64,000 bases of DNA from contig NZ_CP107985.1 in assembly GCF_036108815.1 (NCBI RefSeq), forward strand, positions 1,922,001 to 1,986,000. The letters are read 5' to 3'. The translations under genes and the position numbers were made by a program. Source of the stretch: Streptomyces sp. NBC_00353. Lineage in GTDB: Bacteria > Actinomycetota > Actinomycetes > Streptomycetales > Streptomycetaceae. Of the stretch, positions 16,380 to 25,388 are shown in pieces (the first letter of the stretch is position 1; every line of letters begins with the position of its first letter). The notes beneath the pieces are model-generated. The model saw nothing but the letters and a program-made list of their open reading frames with translations, was not told the DNA's origin and searched no databases.

Positions 16380-16588
16380 GTCCGCGCGCGCTGCCGCCCC
16401 CGGCGCACCGAAGAGTTCGTCGAAGTGCTCCGGAGCCGCCTGTGCGCCCGACCGGGTCGCGTCGTTGTGGCTCCGGACATACCGGCTCTGACTCCTGGCG
16501 GACAGTCACCGCCCGGCCGGAGTCGCTGGTGTCGGTGGAGCCACCACACCCTCCGGCCATGGCGTGATGTGCTGCGCAGTTCCTGGCC

Positions 16589-17539
16589 TCATACGTGCTG
16601 GGGCAGCAGGGCGATGACCACGGACAGCGAGGCGATGCCCGCGATCGTCGAGAGCATCAGAGTCGATCCGGCGACCCTGGACTGCACGCCGAAGGGCGCG
16701 CCGAATACCAGCCCGAAGAATCCGCAGGGAATGGCGGTGAGCAGCACGGCCTCGGTGGTGCTGAGCCTGTCCAGGCCGAGCAGCAGGCACAGCCCCCAGA
16801 CGAACAGCGGCATGAGCGCGTTCTTCGCCACGATGCCGTACGCCACGTTCGGCCCGAACGAGACCTTCTGCGCGGAGAGCAGGAGCCCGGTGAGGAACAG
16901 CGCCGCACCCGCACCGGCCTGACCGATGGGGGTCAGCGTCTTCTCGACCAGGTCGGGCATGTGAACGCCGCAGAGCACGAGCACGATGGCGAGCATCGGG
17001 GCCCAGAAAATGGGCCGCCGCACCGACTTCCCCAATGCCCCGCCGAAACGGGAGAGAGTGGAGCCCGGTGCATTCGGGCCCAGCATGGCGTCCTCCAGCA
17101 GAGCCAGACTGAACGGCACGATGGTCACAGCCCCTACCGCGAGGCCGATGGCGACGGCGATCGCCCCACGGGCGCCGACCACGGCGGCGGACAACGGCAG
17201 GCCGATGGAGGCATAGTTCGGGAACGCGACGGTGAGGGCCTGCACCGCGGCCTCCGCCTTCTGCAGCCGGAACGTTCTTTGCTGCAGCACGAGAGTCACG
17301 GCATACACGACAGCCAGGGCAACGACTGTCACCACGATGTACCCGGCGTGCGCGGTGATGTCGGACCGGTCCGTGGAGGAGATCGATACGAACAGCGAGG
17401 CCGGGATCGCGAAATCCATGACCAGCTTGTTGATCGAGGAAACGTCGCGGTTGTCCACGTATCCGCGCAGGCCGGCGCCGAACCCGAGGGCGAGGGCGAA
17501 GAAGACGGGGAGCAGAGCCGTCGCGATCTCGTGCACCAT
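16589..17539 (-). CDS. AEC-family permease (auxin efflux carrier-like transporter)
   Basis: Encodes 316 residues with about ten hydrophobic helices in two halves. Family features include NKLVMDFAIPASLF in the first half, AFPNYASIGLPL (the Asn-Tyr-Gly/Ala-like motif), and KNALMPLFVW with TAIPCGFFGLVFG in the second. It should move a small organic anion; the substrate is unknown. There is no ribosome binding site before the ATG, and TATAGT (minus strand, 17552-17547) ends seven bases upstream of it, suggesting a leaderless message. Confidence 0.85.
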   Translation of the reverse strand: MVHEIATALLPVFFALALGFGAGLRGYVDNRDVSSINKLVMDFAIPASLFVSISSTDRSDITAHAGYIVVTVVALAVVYAVTLVLQQRTFRLQKAEAAVQALTVAFPNYASIGLPLSAAVVGARGAIAVAIGLAVGAVTIVPFSLALLEDAMLGPNAPGSTLSRFGGALGKSVRRPIFWAPMLAIVLVLCGVHMPDLVEKTLTPIGQAGAGAALFLTGLLLSAQKVSFGPNVAYGIVAKNALMPLFVWGLCLLLGLDRLSTTEAVLLTAIPCGFFGLVFGAPFGVQSRVAGSTLMLSTIAGIASLSVVIALLPQHV

Positions 17540-18081
17540 GCAAAAAACTATAGACTTCTGCAGGAATCGTTACGGAGAATGACTTTCCCTTATATTTCCA
17601 TGAATGTGCGGCACAGGTGGCCCTTAAGTGCTCACCCGGCATGGGTGAACGCGGCCAGGACCGGGCAGGCGACTTCGGCCTGAAAGTCTCCGGACGGACG
17701 GTGCGCACGGGGTCCTGCCGGCCGAGGCGCGGGCGGCTTTCCCTCCAGGAGTCACGCGGGCCCGCGATGGCCAGGCCGGCGCTCCGACCGCGAACGCGGA
17801 TGCCGCCGACACCACACACGTCCGTCGATACGAAGCCGCCGAAGCACCCATGCGTTCAACTCCTTGCGCATACAGAGCAATTACGGGGTCTTCTCGCTTC
17901 ACATCTTGACGTGCCTGGTTCAGACCTTTAGGTTCACCGATCACCACCGTTCCACGAATGCACTCGACGTTCACATGTCTGGACGGGCCACGCACCTTCC
18001 GTTTCCGTCCCGATGCCTGCACCTGCGCGCCACGCTCCCACCCCCCACCGTCGGCCACGCACGAAAGGCTGTGACCCCTCG
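17540..18081. other. 542-base intergenic region
   Basis: No gene is supported. It carries the divergent promoters of the AEC permease (at its left edge) and of the lectin cassette (near 17906-17934). Its base composition is visibly less GC-rich around 17865-17945 than in the neighbouring genes. Confidence 0.5.
17906..17934 (+). promoter_or_regulatory. Vegetative-type promoter of the lectin cassette
   Basis: TTGACG (17906-17911) and TAGGTT (17929-17934) are separated by exactly 17 bases, a good match to the Streptomyces HrdB consensus. Transcription would run into the lectin stub at 18082 and the two secreted proteins after it. Confidence 0.65.
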
Positions 18082-18240
18082 ATGACCAGACATCCCCCTC
18101 TGCCCTCCACAACGCCGCACGGCACCCTCTCGACAGCGGTACTCACCCTCTCGGCCAGTGCGCTCGGCGTGTCGTCCGCCGCGGCCGCCACCGGCACGAT
18201 CACCCCGCTCCCGGGCAAACGCCTCGACGTCACCGGCTGA
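18082..18240 (+). CDS. Truncated secreted ricin-lectin stub
   Basis: Encodes 52 residues. A signal peptide ending in the SSAAAATG region is followed only by TITPLPGKRLDVTG, which matches the opening strand of a ricin-type beta-trefoil (usually GxxLDV or CLDV). A TGA stop then interrupts the domain. It lies immediately upstream of two genes that carry complete trefoils. It is best read as the remnant of a third secreted lectin protein, or as a leader peptide. No enzymatic domain remains. Confidence 0.45.
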   Translation: MTRHPPLPSTTPHGTLSTAVLTLSASALGVSSAAAATGTITPLPGKRLDVTG

Positions 18241-18294
18241 CGGACACGTCCGCCTCTCCCACCCCCCACCCCGACCCGCACAGGAGATCCCACC

Positions 18295-20511
18295 GTGCCC
18301 GGATCCAGGAGAGAAACCGGCCGTCGCCGGATACCGAAGCTGCTCATCGTGATCGCCCTCGTGGCCACGGCCGGAACCGGTGTCGCGGCCGCCTCGCAGG
18401 ACACGGCGACCGCACAGACCGCCGCAGTGCCGACCGGTTGGGCCACCGTGGTCAACGTGGGCAGCGGCAAGTGCGTCGACGCGCGCGCCGCGGGAACGGC
18501 GAACGGCACCGCCGTCCAGCAGTACGCCTGCAACGGCAGCCAGGCCCAGCAGTGGCAGTTCGCGGCCACCTCGGGCGGATACGCCCAGGTCGGCAATCGT
18601 ACCGACGCCATCAAGGTCTGGGACGTCACCGACGTCTCGACGGCGGACAGCGCGCTCGTGCAGCTGTGGACGTACGGCGGCGGAAACAACCAGCAGTGGC
18701 AGGCCGTGGCGGAGTCCAGCGGCGCGTACCACTTCGTGAACCGCAACAGCGGCAAGTGCCTCGACGTGCCGAGCGCCTCGACCGCGGACAGCGTGCAGCT
18801 CCAGCAGTACGCCTGCAACGGCAGCGCGGCCCAGTCCTTCCACGTCAACCCCGTGGATCCCCAACAGCCGCCCGGGACACCGGACCTGGGCCCGAATGTC
18901 ACCGTCTTCGACCCGTCCACACCCGCTGCCACCATCCAGAGCAGTCTGAACGCGGCCTTCGCCCAGCAGGAGACCAACCAGTTCGGCACCGCCCGCAAGG
19001 CCTTCCTCTTCAAGCCGGGCACCTACGACGCCGATGCCAATGTCGGCTTCTACACCCAGGTCGCGGGGCTCGGCCTCTCCCCCGACGACGTCACCATCCG
19101 CGGTGCGGTACACGCCGAGGCGGACTGGTTCCAGGGCAACGCCACCCAGAACTTCTGGCGGTCGGCGGAGAACCTGTCCGTGACCCCGACCTCCGGCACG
19201 GACCGCTGGGCGGTGTCGCAGGCCGCCCCGTACCGCCGGATGCATCTGCGCGGCAACCTCCGGCTGGACGACGGCGGTTGGTCCAGCGGCGGCTACATGG
19301 CCGACACGAAGATCGACGGTCAGGTCACCTCGGGTTCGCAGCAGCAGTGGCTGTCGCGCAACACCGAGTGGTCGAGCTGGACCGGCTCCAACTGGAACAT
19401 GGTCTACGTCGGCGCCAAGAACGCTCCCGCGAACAGCTTCCCGAGCCCGCCGTACACCACGGTCGACCAGACCCCCGTGTCGCGTGAGAAGCCCTTCCTG
19501 TACGTCGACCCGTCGGGCGCCTACAAGGTGTTCGTGCCCGGCGTACGCACCAACTCGTCCGGCACCTCGTGGAGTTCCGGAACGCCCACCGGCACGTCCC
19601 TGCCCCTCTCCGACTTCTTCATCGTCAAGCCGGGCGCGACGGCCGCACAGATGAACGACGCGCTCGCCCAGGGCAAGAACCTGCTGGTGACACCAGGTGT
19701 CTACCACCTCGACCAGACGCTCAAGGTGACCAGGGCCGGCACCGTGGTCCTGGGCCTCGGCCTGGCCACGCTCATTCCCGACAACGGGATCTCCGCCATG
19801 ACGGTCGCCGACGTGAACGGCGTCCAGCTGGCCGGGCTGCTGATCGACGCAGGCACCACGAACTCGTCCCAGCTCCTGGAGATGGGGCCGAGCGGCTCGT
19901 CGGCCGACCACAGCGCCGACCCCAGTTCCCTGCACGACGTGTTCATCCGCATCGGCGGCGCGGGCGTCGGCAAGGCCACCACCAGCCTGACCATCAACAG
20001 CAACGGCGTCATCGGCGACCACCTGTGGCTGTGGCGCGCCGACCATGGCAGCGGCGTGGGCTGGACCAGCAACACCGGCGCCACGGGACTCGTCGTCAAC
20101 GGCAACGACGTGACGATGTACGGCTTGTTCGTCGAGCACTACCAGAAGCACCAGACCGTCTGGAACGGCAACGGCGGCCGCACGTACTTCTACCAGAACG
20201 AGATGCCGTACGACCCGCCCAACCAGGCGTCCTGGATGAACGGTTCGACGCAGGGCTACGCCGCCTACAAGGTCGCGGACTCCGTAACGAGTCATCAGGT
20301 GTACGGCTTCGGCAGCTACTGCTACTTCAACGTCAACCCGGGTGTCACCGCCGAGCACGCCATCGAGGCGCCCAACAACGCGAATGTGCGCTTCAAGGAC
20401 ATGGTGACGGTCTCGCTGGGCGGCACCGGGACGATCCGGCACGTCATCAACGACCGGGGTGGCCCGTCCAACTCCACGACCAACGTCGCCAACCTCGTCA
20501 GCTACCCCTGA
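18295..20511 (+). CDS. Secreted ricin-lectin plus GH55-like beta-helix protein ('adenylyl cyclase'-annotated family)
   Basis: Encodes 738 residues from GTG with AGGAG eight bases upstream. A signal peptide (to about residue 40) is followed by a ricin-B trefoil, residues about 45-190, with repeated QxW motifs (QQWQF, QQWQA, AQSF) and GKCVD/GKCLD sugar-site loops. The rest (about 200-738) is a GH55/pectin-lyase-like double beta-helix (ATIQSSLNAAFAQQ, LFKPGTYDADANVGFYT, NFWRSAENLSV, TPGVYHLDQTLKV). Many Streptomyces members are mislabelled adenylyl cyclase. It is probably an exported beta-glucan or related polysaccharide-active protein targeted by its lectin domain. It is 20 bases upstream of the ThuA-like gene. 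Confidence 0.85.
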   Translation: MPGSRRETGRRRIPKLLIVIALVATAGTGVAAASQDTATAQTAAVPTGWATVVNVGSGKCVDARAAGTANGTAVQQYACNGSQAQQWQFAATSGGYAQVGNRTDAIKVWDVTDVSTADSALVQLWTYGGGNNQQWQAVAESSGAYHFVNRNSGKCLDVPSASTADSVQLQQYACNGSAAQSFHVNPVDPQQPPGTPDLGPNVTVFDPSTPAATIQSSLNAAFAQQETNQFGTARKAFLFKPGTYDADANVGFYTQVAGLGLSPDDVTIRGAVHAEADWFQGNATQNFWRSAENLSVTPTSGTDRWAVSQAAPYRRMHLRGNLRLDDGGWSSGGYMADTKIDGQVTSGSQQQWLSRNTEWSSWTGSNWNMVYVGAKNAPANSFPSPPYTTVDQTPVSREKPFLYVDPSGAYKVFVPGVRTNSSGTSWSSGTPTGTSLPLSDFFIVKPGATAAQMNDALAQGKNLLVTPGVYHLDQTLKVTRAGTVVLGLGLATLIPDNGISAMTVADVNGVQLAGLLIDAGTTNSSQLLEMGPSGSSADHSADPSSLHDVFIRIGGAGVGKATTSLTINSNGVIGDHLWLWRADHGSGVGWTSNTGATGLVVNGNDVTMYGLFVEHYQKHQTVWNGNGGRTYFYQNEMPYDPPNQASWMNGSTQGYAAYKVADSVTSHQVYGFGSYCYFNVNPGVTAEHAIEAPNNANVRFKDMVTVSLGGTGTIRHVINDRGGPSNSTTNVANLVSYP

Positions 20512-20531
20512 TGCTCAAGGAAGGATCGTCG

Positions 20532-21824
20532 ATGGACACCAGCAGATCCGGTCCGGCGCGCGCGACCCTGTGGGTCCTCGTCCTGCTGGCGACACTGCTC
20601 GGCCTGGCGGCACCACCCGACGCCCGGGCGAGCACGGCGGCAACGCCGTTCAAGGTGCTCGCCCTCTACAACGGCACCTGGGACGCCGCGCACATCAGCT
20701 TCGTCCACGAGGCCAACGACTGGTTCCCCGAGCAGGCCACGCAGAACGGCTTCACCTACACGGCCAGCAACAACTGGGACCTGCTCAGCAACGGTGGCGT
20801 GAACGCCTATCAAGTCGTCGTGTTCCTCGACGACTTACCGCAGACTGCCGCGCAGCGGTCCGGCTTCGAGCAGTACATGCGCGGTGGCGGCGCCTGGATG
20901 GGCTTCCACGTCTCCGCCTTCACGACGGACGCACAGTCCTGGCCCTGGTACCACAACCAGTTCCTCGGCAGCGGCACCTTCAGGTCCAACACCTGGGGTC
21001 CGACCACGGCCGTCCTGAAGGTCGAGGACCGCACTCACCCGTCCACCAAGAGCCTGCCCGCTACCTTCACCTCGTCGGTCAGCGAGTGGTACAGCTGGTC
21101 CAACGACCTGCGGCAGAATCCGGACATCAAGATCCTCGCCTCGGTGGACCCCAGCAGCTTCCCGCTGGGAACGGACCCCAACCAGACCTGGTACAGCGGC
21201 TATTACCCGATCCTGTGGACCAACACGAAGTACAGGATGCTGTACGCGAACTTCGGTCACAACGCGATGGACTACGCATCCAACACCGCGCTGTCGTCGA
21301 CGTTCGCCAGTGAGACACAGAACCGGTTCCTGCTCGACGGGCTGAAGTGGCTGGGCGGGGCCGGAGACACCGTGCCACCGGCGGACCAGATCTCCGAGAC
21401 CGCCTGGTACTCGCTGACGAACGCCGCCAACGGCACCTGTGTGGACGCCCGTTCCGCCGCCACGGCGAACGGGACCGCGATCCAGCAGTACTCCTGCAAC
21501 GGGACCCTGGCACAGCAGTTCCAGTTCCGCTCGACGGACAGCGGATACACACGGATCACCATCCGCGGGAACCCGCAACAGGTCATCGATGTGACCGACC
21601 GCTCGACCGCCGCCAACGCGCCGCTCCAGCTGTGGAGTTACGCGGGCGGGCAGAACCAGCAGTGGCAGCCCGTGAAGGAGAGCAGCGGGCGATACCACTT
21701 CAGCGCCCGCCACAGCGGCCAGTGCCTGAGTTCCGCGAGCTCCTCTGCGAACAGTGTCCAGCTCACCCAGCGACCCTGCGACGGCTCCTCCGCGCAGAGC
21801 TTCACGCTCACAGCACAGCCCTGA
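20532..21824 (+). CDS. Secreted ThuA-like domain plus ricin-lectin protein
   Basis: Encodes 430 residues from ATG with GGAAGG 7 bases upstream. After a signal peptide (cleavage near ARASTA) comes a ThuA-like glutamine-amidotransferase-fold domain, residues about 38-275, with the features VVFLDDLP, RGGGAWMGFHVSA, and WYSGYYPILWTN. A ricin trefoil follows (about 295-430), closely similar to that of the preceding gene (CVDARSAATANGTAIQQY against CVDARAAGTANGTAVQQY). The two genes form an operon and their lectin modules are clearly duplicated. ThuA-like domains often act in trehalose or other sugar metabolism; the exact substrate here is unknown. Confidence 0.85.
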   Translation: MDTSRSGPARATLWVLVLLATLLGLAAPPDARASTAATPFKVLALYNGTWDAAHISFVHEANDWFPEQATQNGFTYTASNNWDLLSNGGVNAYQVVVFLDDLPQTAAQRSGFEQYMRGGGAWMGFHVSAFTTDAQSWPWYHNQFLGSGTFRSNTWGPTTAVLKVEDRTHPSTKSLPATFTSSVSEWYSWSNDLRQNPDIKILASVDPSSFPLGTDPNQTWYSGYYPILWTNTKYRMLYANFGHNAMDYASNTALSSTFASETQNRFLLDGLKWLGGAGDTVPPADQISETAWYSLTNAANGTCVDARSAATANGTAIQQYSCNGTLAQQFQFRSTDSGYTRITIRGNPQQVIDVTDRSTAANAPLQLWSYAGGQNQQWQPVKESSGRYHFSARHSGQCLSSASSSANSVQLTQRPCDGSSAQSFTLTAQP

Positions 21825-21843
21825 CCGCTCCATCTGACGGTGT

Positions 21844-21869
21844 CCCTCGCCGCTGATCCGCGGCGAGGG
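21844..21869 (+). terminator. Terminator after the lectin operon
   Basis: A perfect 10-bp stem CCCTCGCCGC/GCGGCGAGGG has a 6-nt loop and is extended outward by weaker pairs; it begins 20 bases past the stop. Confidence 0.8.
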
Positions 21870-22003
21870 GCACCGGGTCGCTCTCACGACGGCACTCACG
21901 CAGGGGCGGCCGGCATCCTCCGGGGCGGCCCGCAGGTTGTTCCGGCCACTCATACCGACGAACCGCCCTTCTCACCTCCGGGTCATGCACTGACACCCGC
22001 AGG

Positions 22004-22969
22004 TCAGCGCACTCGCCCTCGCGGCTTCAGCGCCACCGGCGGCAGTTCGGGGGCAGCCAGCCGGCCGCCGTCGTAACCCTTCACCTCTCCGAAGCGGGAC
22101 CCTTCCATCCAGCCCCTCCGAGCCTCTTCGATCTCCTCATGGGAACGGCCGATGAAGTTCCACCACATGACGATCTCTTCCTCGAACGGCTCGCCGCCCA
22201 GAAGCATGAGGCCGGCGTCGGAGGCGGCACGGAGGGGGAGTTCGGTGCGGCCGCAACCGAGGTAGAGCATCGATCCGGGCTGCAGCGGCACACCGTCGAC
22301 CTCCGCCTCGCCGGACATCGACAGCACTGCGTACTCGAAGTCGGGGTCGAGCGGCAGTCGCGCCTCGGCGCCGTCCGTCAGAGCGATGTCTGCGCCGACG
22401 ATGGGGGTATAGGCCGTACCCGGTGACGTGGCACCGTCGAGTTCGCCGAGGATCACCGTGGCGGTGAAGCCGGGGGCGGTGACGGTGGGCAGGTCGGTGT
22501 GGTGCTGGAAGTGCGGCTCGACCTGCCGGTGCGCGTCGGGCAGGGCCACCCAGAGCTGGGCGCCGTGCAGAAAACGGGCGTGCGGCTTCGGGCTCTCCTC
22601 GGAGTGGCTGATCGCCCGGCCGGAAGTCATCAGCCCCAGTTCGCGCGGGCGGACCGTCTGCAGACTGCCCAGGCTGTCGCGGTGCAGCACCTCGCCCTCA
22701 TGGAGCCAGCTCACCGTCTGCAGACCCATGTGGGGGTGCGGCGGGACCTGCATCCCGGGCTCGTCGGCGATGTCGTCGGGGCCGTAATGATCCACGAAGG
22801 CCCAGGCGCCGACCATGCGCCGGCCGAGATTGGGCAGCAGTCGGCGGACCTCGGTGGACTCGCCGAGCTGGACGTGGCGCGGGGCGAGGAGTTCACGTAC
22901 CGGCTCGGCGACGACGAAACCCCGCCCTCCGCAGACGGAGAGTGCGGCCTGGCGATCGAGATTGCTCAT
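22004..22969 (-). CDS. Pirin family protein (cupin)
   Basis: Encodes 321 residues from MSNLDRQA. The pirin N-terminal cupin has its iron-binding motif VPPHPHMGLQTVSWLHEG and the downstream HSEES/PKPHARFLHGAQLW, which includes the conserved Glu/His ligands. The C-terminal domain (MWWNFIGRSHEEIEEAR) is typical. Bacterial pirins act as quercetin dioxygenase-like or redox-linked regulators of metabolism. The upstream region (22970-23135) is AT-rich for this genome and divergent from the TPR gene, so both promoters must lie there; repeated GTTnnAAC-like half sites are visible. Confidence 0.9.
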   Translation of the reverse strand: MSNLDRQAALSVCGGRGFVVAEPVRELLAPRHVQLGESTEVRRLLPNLGRRMVGAWAFVDHYGPDDIADEPGMQVPPHPHMGLQTVSWLHEGEVLHRDSLGSLQTVRPRELGLMTSGRAISHSEESPKPHARFLHGAQLWVALPDAHRQVEPHFQHHTDLPTVTAPGFTATVILGELDGATSPGTAYTPIVGADIALTDGAEARLPLDPDFEYAVLSMSGEAEVDGVPLQPGSMLYLGCGRTELPLRAASDAGLMLLGGEPFEEEIVMWWNFIGRSHEEIEEARRGWMEGSRFGEVKGYDGGRLAAPELPPVALKPRGRVR

Positions 22970-23135
22970 GGCGCTCAACCTATTCCCGTGCGGGCGCGGG
23001 TGGTCGATACCCACGCCGAGATTTTAGTGGAATGTTCAACCATTATGCTGTGTTGTCAACGTCGAACGAACGGCTGGGCGGACGACCGGACGCCCGACCG
23101 GAAGGATCCGGGAAGGCCGCGACCGAGGAGGACAA

Positions 23136-23492
23136 GTGAACGACAGCTACTTCGAGTTCGGTACCGCAGCCGACCGCTGGGACCGTGCCCGGATGTTTTT
23201 CGAGGCGAAGGAGTATCTCACCGCGGCCCGGATCCTGGGTGGGCTGGTCGAGGAAGCGCCGGAGCAGGTCGCCCCGCGGCTGCTGCTGGCCCGTGCCTAC
23301 TACCACTCGGCACGGCTCGGCAAGGCCGAGACGGAACTGCGGGCCGTGCTGGAGCGCGACCCCGTGGAGCACTACGCGCGGCTGATGCTCGGTCGCACGC
23401 TGGAGCGGCAGGGGCGGCAGGCCGAGGCGACGCCGCATCTGCGGATGGCTGCGGCGATGTCCGGCGACTTGGGGGACGACTCGGACGTCTGA
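23136..23492 (+). CDS. Tetratricopeptide-repeat protein
   Basis: Encodes 118 residues from GTG with GAGGAGG 5 bases upstream. Helical repeats are easily seen (MFFEAKEYLTAARILGGLVE, ARAYYHSARLGKAETELRAV, LGRTLERQGRQAEATPHLRM), giving about three TPR units and little else. Divergent from pirin, a pairing often seen in Streptomyces. It probably acts as an interaction scaffold; its partner is unknown. Confidence 0.85.
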   Translation: MNDSYFEFGTAADRWDRARMFFEAKEYLTAARILGGLVEEAPEQVAPRLLLARAYYHSARLGKAETELRAVLERDPVEHYARLMLGRTLERQGRQAEATPHLRMAAAMSGDLGDDSDV

Positions 23493-23614
23493 GGCGGAGC
23501 GCCTTCGAGCGGGCTGCGGGCGTGTTCCTGAGGGAGTCGAACGGGCGCAGTCCCGAGGGCCGGCGCCCCTGGCCGGTTTCCGGCCATCGGCGTCATGGCC
23601 CAGGGTTCGGCCCC

Positions 23615-24358
23615 TCAGCCGGACCGATCGGTTTCCGCGTCGTCCGCGGCCCGGCTTCCCGCAGCGTTCGATACGCGGTCCAGCCATTCGGTCATCAGGG
23701 CCGATTCGGCCTTGCTGAGTCCGGCGCGGGGAGAGCCGTGCATCAGGGCCCTCAGCCGGTTGGCGGCGGAGGGGATCTGCGCCTCCCCCACGTCGTCCGG
23801 CTTGCTGTCGCCCGCTTCGGGTACGAACACGGCCGCGTGCACCGCATCGCGTACCCGTTCGGACATGCTGTTGTCGGTGAACGTCGCCGGGCGGGCGACC
23901 AGCATCAGCGCGACGCCGACATTGGCAGACATGATCATCTGGGCGGCCGGGTCGGGCGCGATCCGCAGCTTTCCCTGTGCTGCGGCCCGCTCCAGGTCCC
24001 TGGTGAGGATCCGATGCGATTCCAGCGCGGCGGCCGGCGGGGTGCGCATGGCGGGGGAATTCATCAGCCGGTACAGGTTCGGATTGCGCAGGGCGAACTC
24101 GACATGGCTGTCCCAGCCGTCACGCAGGTCCTGGACGGGGTCCGCGGTGTCGCCGCGCTCCCGCTTCGTCGCCAGGTACGCATCGAAGCCATGATCGACG
24201 ACGGCCGAGAGCAGTCCTTCCTTGTCGCCGAAGTACCGGTAGAGGGCCGGGGCCCCCACCTGGGCGGCCTCGCACACGGCCCGGGTGGAGACGCCCCCGT
24301 CCGGCGACTTCGCGACCAGGTCGGCCGCCACTTCCAGGATGCGTGCTCGAGTGCTCAT
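23615..24358 (-). CDS. TetR-family transcriptional regulator
   Basis: Encodes 247 residues. The N-terminal helix-turn-helix is typical (STRARILEVAADLVA, then VSTRAVCEAAQVGAPALYRYFGDK). The C-terminal ligand domain is helical and variable. It is the last gene of a minus-strand set with two SDR genes; the 33-base gap to the upstream SDR gene supports co-transcription. It is the natural repressor for the palindromic sites at 26206-26252 upstream of the first SDR gene, and could respond to the SDR substrate. Confidence 0.9.
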   Translation of the reverse strand: MSTRARILEVAADLVAKSPDGGVSTRAVCEAAQVGAPALYRYFGDKEGLLSAVVDHGFDAYLATKRERGDTADPVQDLRDGWDSHVEFALRNPNLYRLMNSPAMRTPPAAALESHRILTRDLERAAAQGKLRIAPDPAAQMIMSANVGVALMLVARPATFTDNSMSERVRDAVHAAVFVPEAGDSKPDDVGEAQIPSAANRLRALMHGSPRAGLSKAESALMTEWLDRVSNAAGSRAADDAETDRSG

Positions 24359-24391
24359 CGAACGGACGCTATCAAGGGGAGCGTGCGGGGG

Positions 24392-25288
24392 TCAGCGCGC
24401 TGCATGGGGAGCCAACAGGTCGTCGAGGCCGATGCGGGTGAGGAACTCGGTGCGTATGTGGTCGGCGACGGCGCTGACCGTCTCGCTGCCGTCGTCGACG
24501 GGGTCGATGTGGACCCTGAAGGGGCGCTTGCCGTGCTCCGTCCCGACCACCCGGACGATGGCGTCGGCGACCTGGGAGACGTCGGCGTCGGCGGGTGCGA
24601 GGGCGGCCAGGCGTTGGGAGACCTGGTCCATCATCCCCGCGTAGCGCTCTTCGTACGCCGGGACGACGGTCAGGTCGGAGGGGTGGCCGCCGGTGACGAA
24701 GTGGTTGGTGCCGGAGGTGAAGGAGCCGGGCACGACGATGGTGGTTTCGATGTTGAAGCGGGCCAGCTCGGCGGCGTACGAGACGGCGAGCGCGTCCATG
24801 GCGGACTTGGCGGCGAAGTACGGGGCGAGATAGGGCGGGGTGCCTCCCCTGGTGGACGTGGAACCCACCCAGACGACCAGCCCGTGTTCCTGGGCGCGCA
24901 GGTGCGGGAGGGCGGCCCGGTTGACGCGTTGGGTGCCCAGCACATTGGTGTCGTAGACCGCCGCGAGCTCCTCTGGCGTGAACGCCTCGGTGGGGCCGGT
25001 GACCATGTGTCCGGCGTTGTGGATGATCACGTCCAGCTGTCCGGCGTCGGCGAGGACGGTGGCGACGGCGGCGTCCGCCGACTCCTGGGACAGCACGTCG
25101 AGTTCGACGGTGCGCAGGTCCACCTGGTGCTCGGCGGCGTACGCCGCCGCCTCGGCCACACGCGCGGCGTTGCGTGTCCGGGTGTTGCGTATGGCCGCGT
25201 AGACGGTGTGGCCCTCGCGGGCCAGGGCGCGGGCGGCCAGGGCGCCGAAGCCGGATCCCGCGCCGGTGATGACGATGGTCTTGCTCAT
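24392..25288 (-). CDS. Short-chain dehydrogenase/reductase
   Basis: Encodes 298 residues. The cofactor loop is TGAGSGFGALAA, the NAG motif is HNAGHMVTG, and the catalytic Ser and Tyr-Lys are in WVGSTSTRG and YFAAKSAMD. A longer C-terminal region (residues 200-298) puts it in the subgroup of classical SDRs with a substrate lid. It follows the other SDR gene by 100 bases and precedes the TetR gene. Substrate unknown. Confidence 0.88.
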   Translation of the reverse strand: MSKTIVITGAGSGFGALAARALAREGHTVYAAIRNTRTRNAARVAEAAAYAAEHQVDLRTVELDVLSQESADAAVATVLADAGQLDVIIHNAGHMVTGPTEAFTPEELAAVYDTNVLGTQRVNRAALPHLRAQEHGLVVWVGSTSTRGGTPPYLAPYFAAKSAMDALAVSYAAELARFNIETTIVVPGSFTSGTNHFVTGGHPSDLTVVPAYEERYAGMMDQVSQRLAALAPADADVSQVADAIVRVVGTEHGKRPFRVHIDPVDDGSETVSAVADHIRTEFLTRIGLDDLLAPHAAR

Positions 25289-25388
25289 GACTCAGTCCTC
25301 GGTCTTTCGGTCGGTGAAGGAGAGGAAGAAGAGATGGAGGGTGACAACGGTCGTGGGAGCGGCGGTCTGCTGCCGTCAGCGGGCGGGG

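Noticed and set aside
17971..20442. 823-codon minus-strand frame opposite the lectin/GH55-like gene
   Set aside because: Val/Gly/His-rich shadow with no motif; the plus strand has signal peptide and trefoil repeats.
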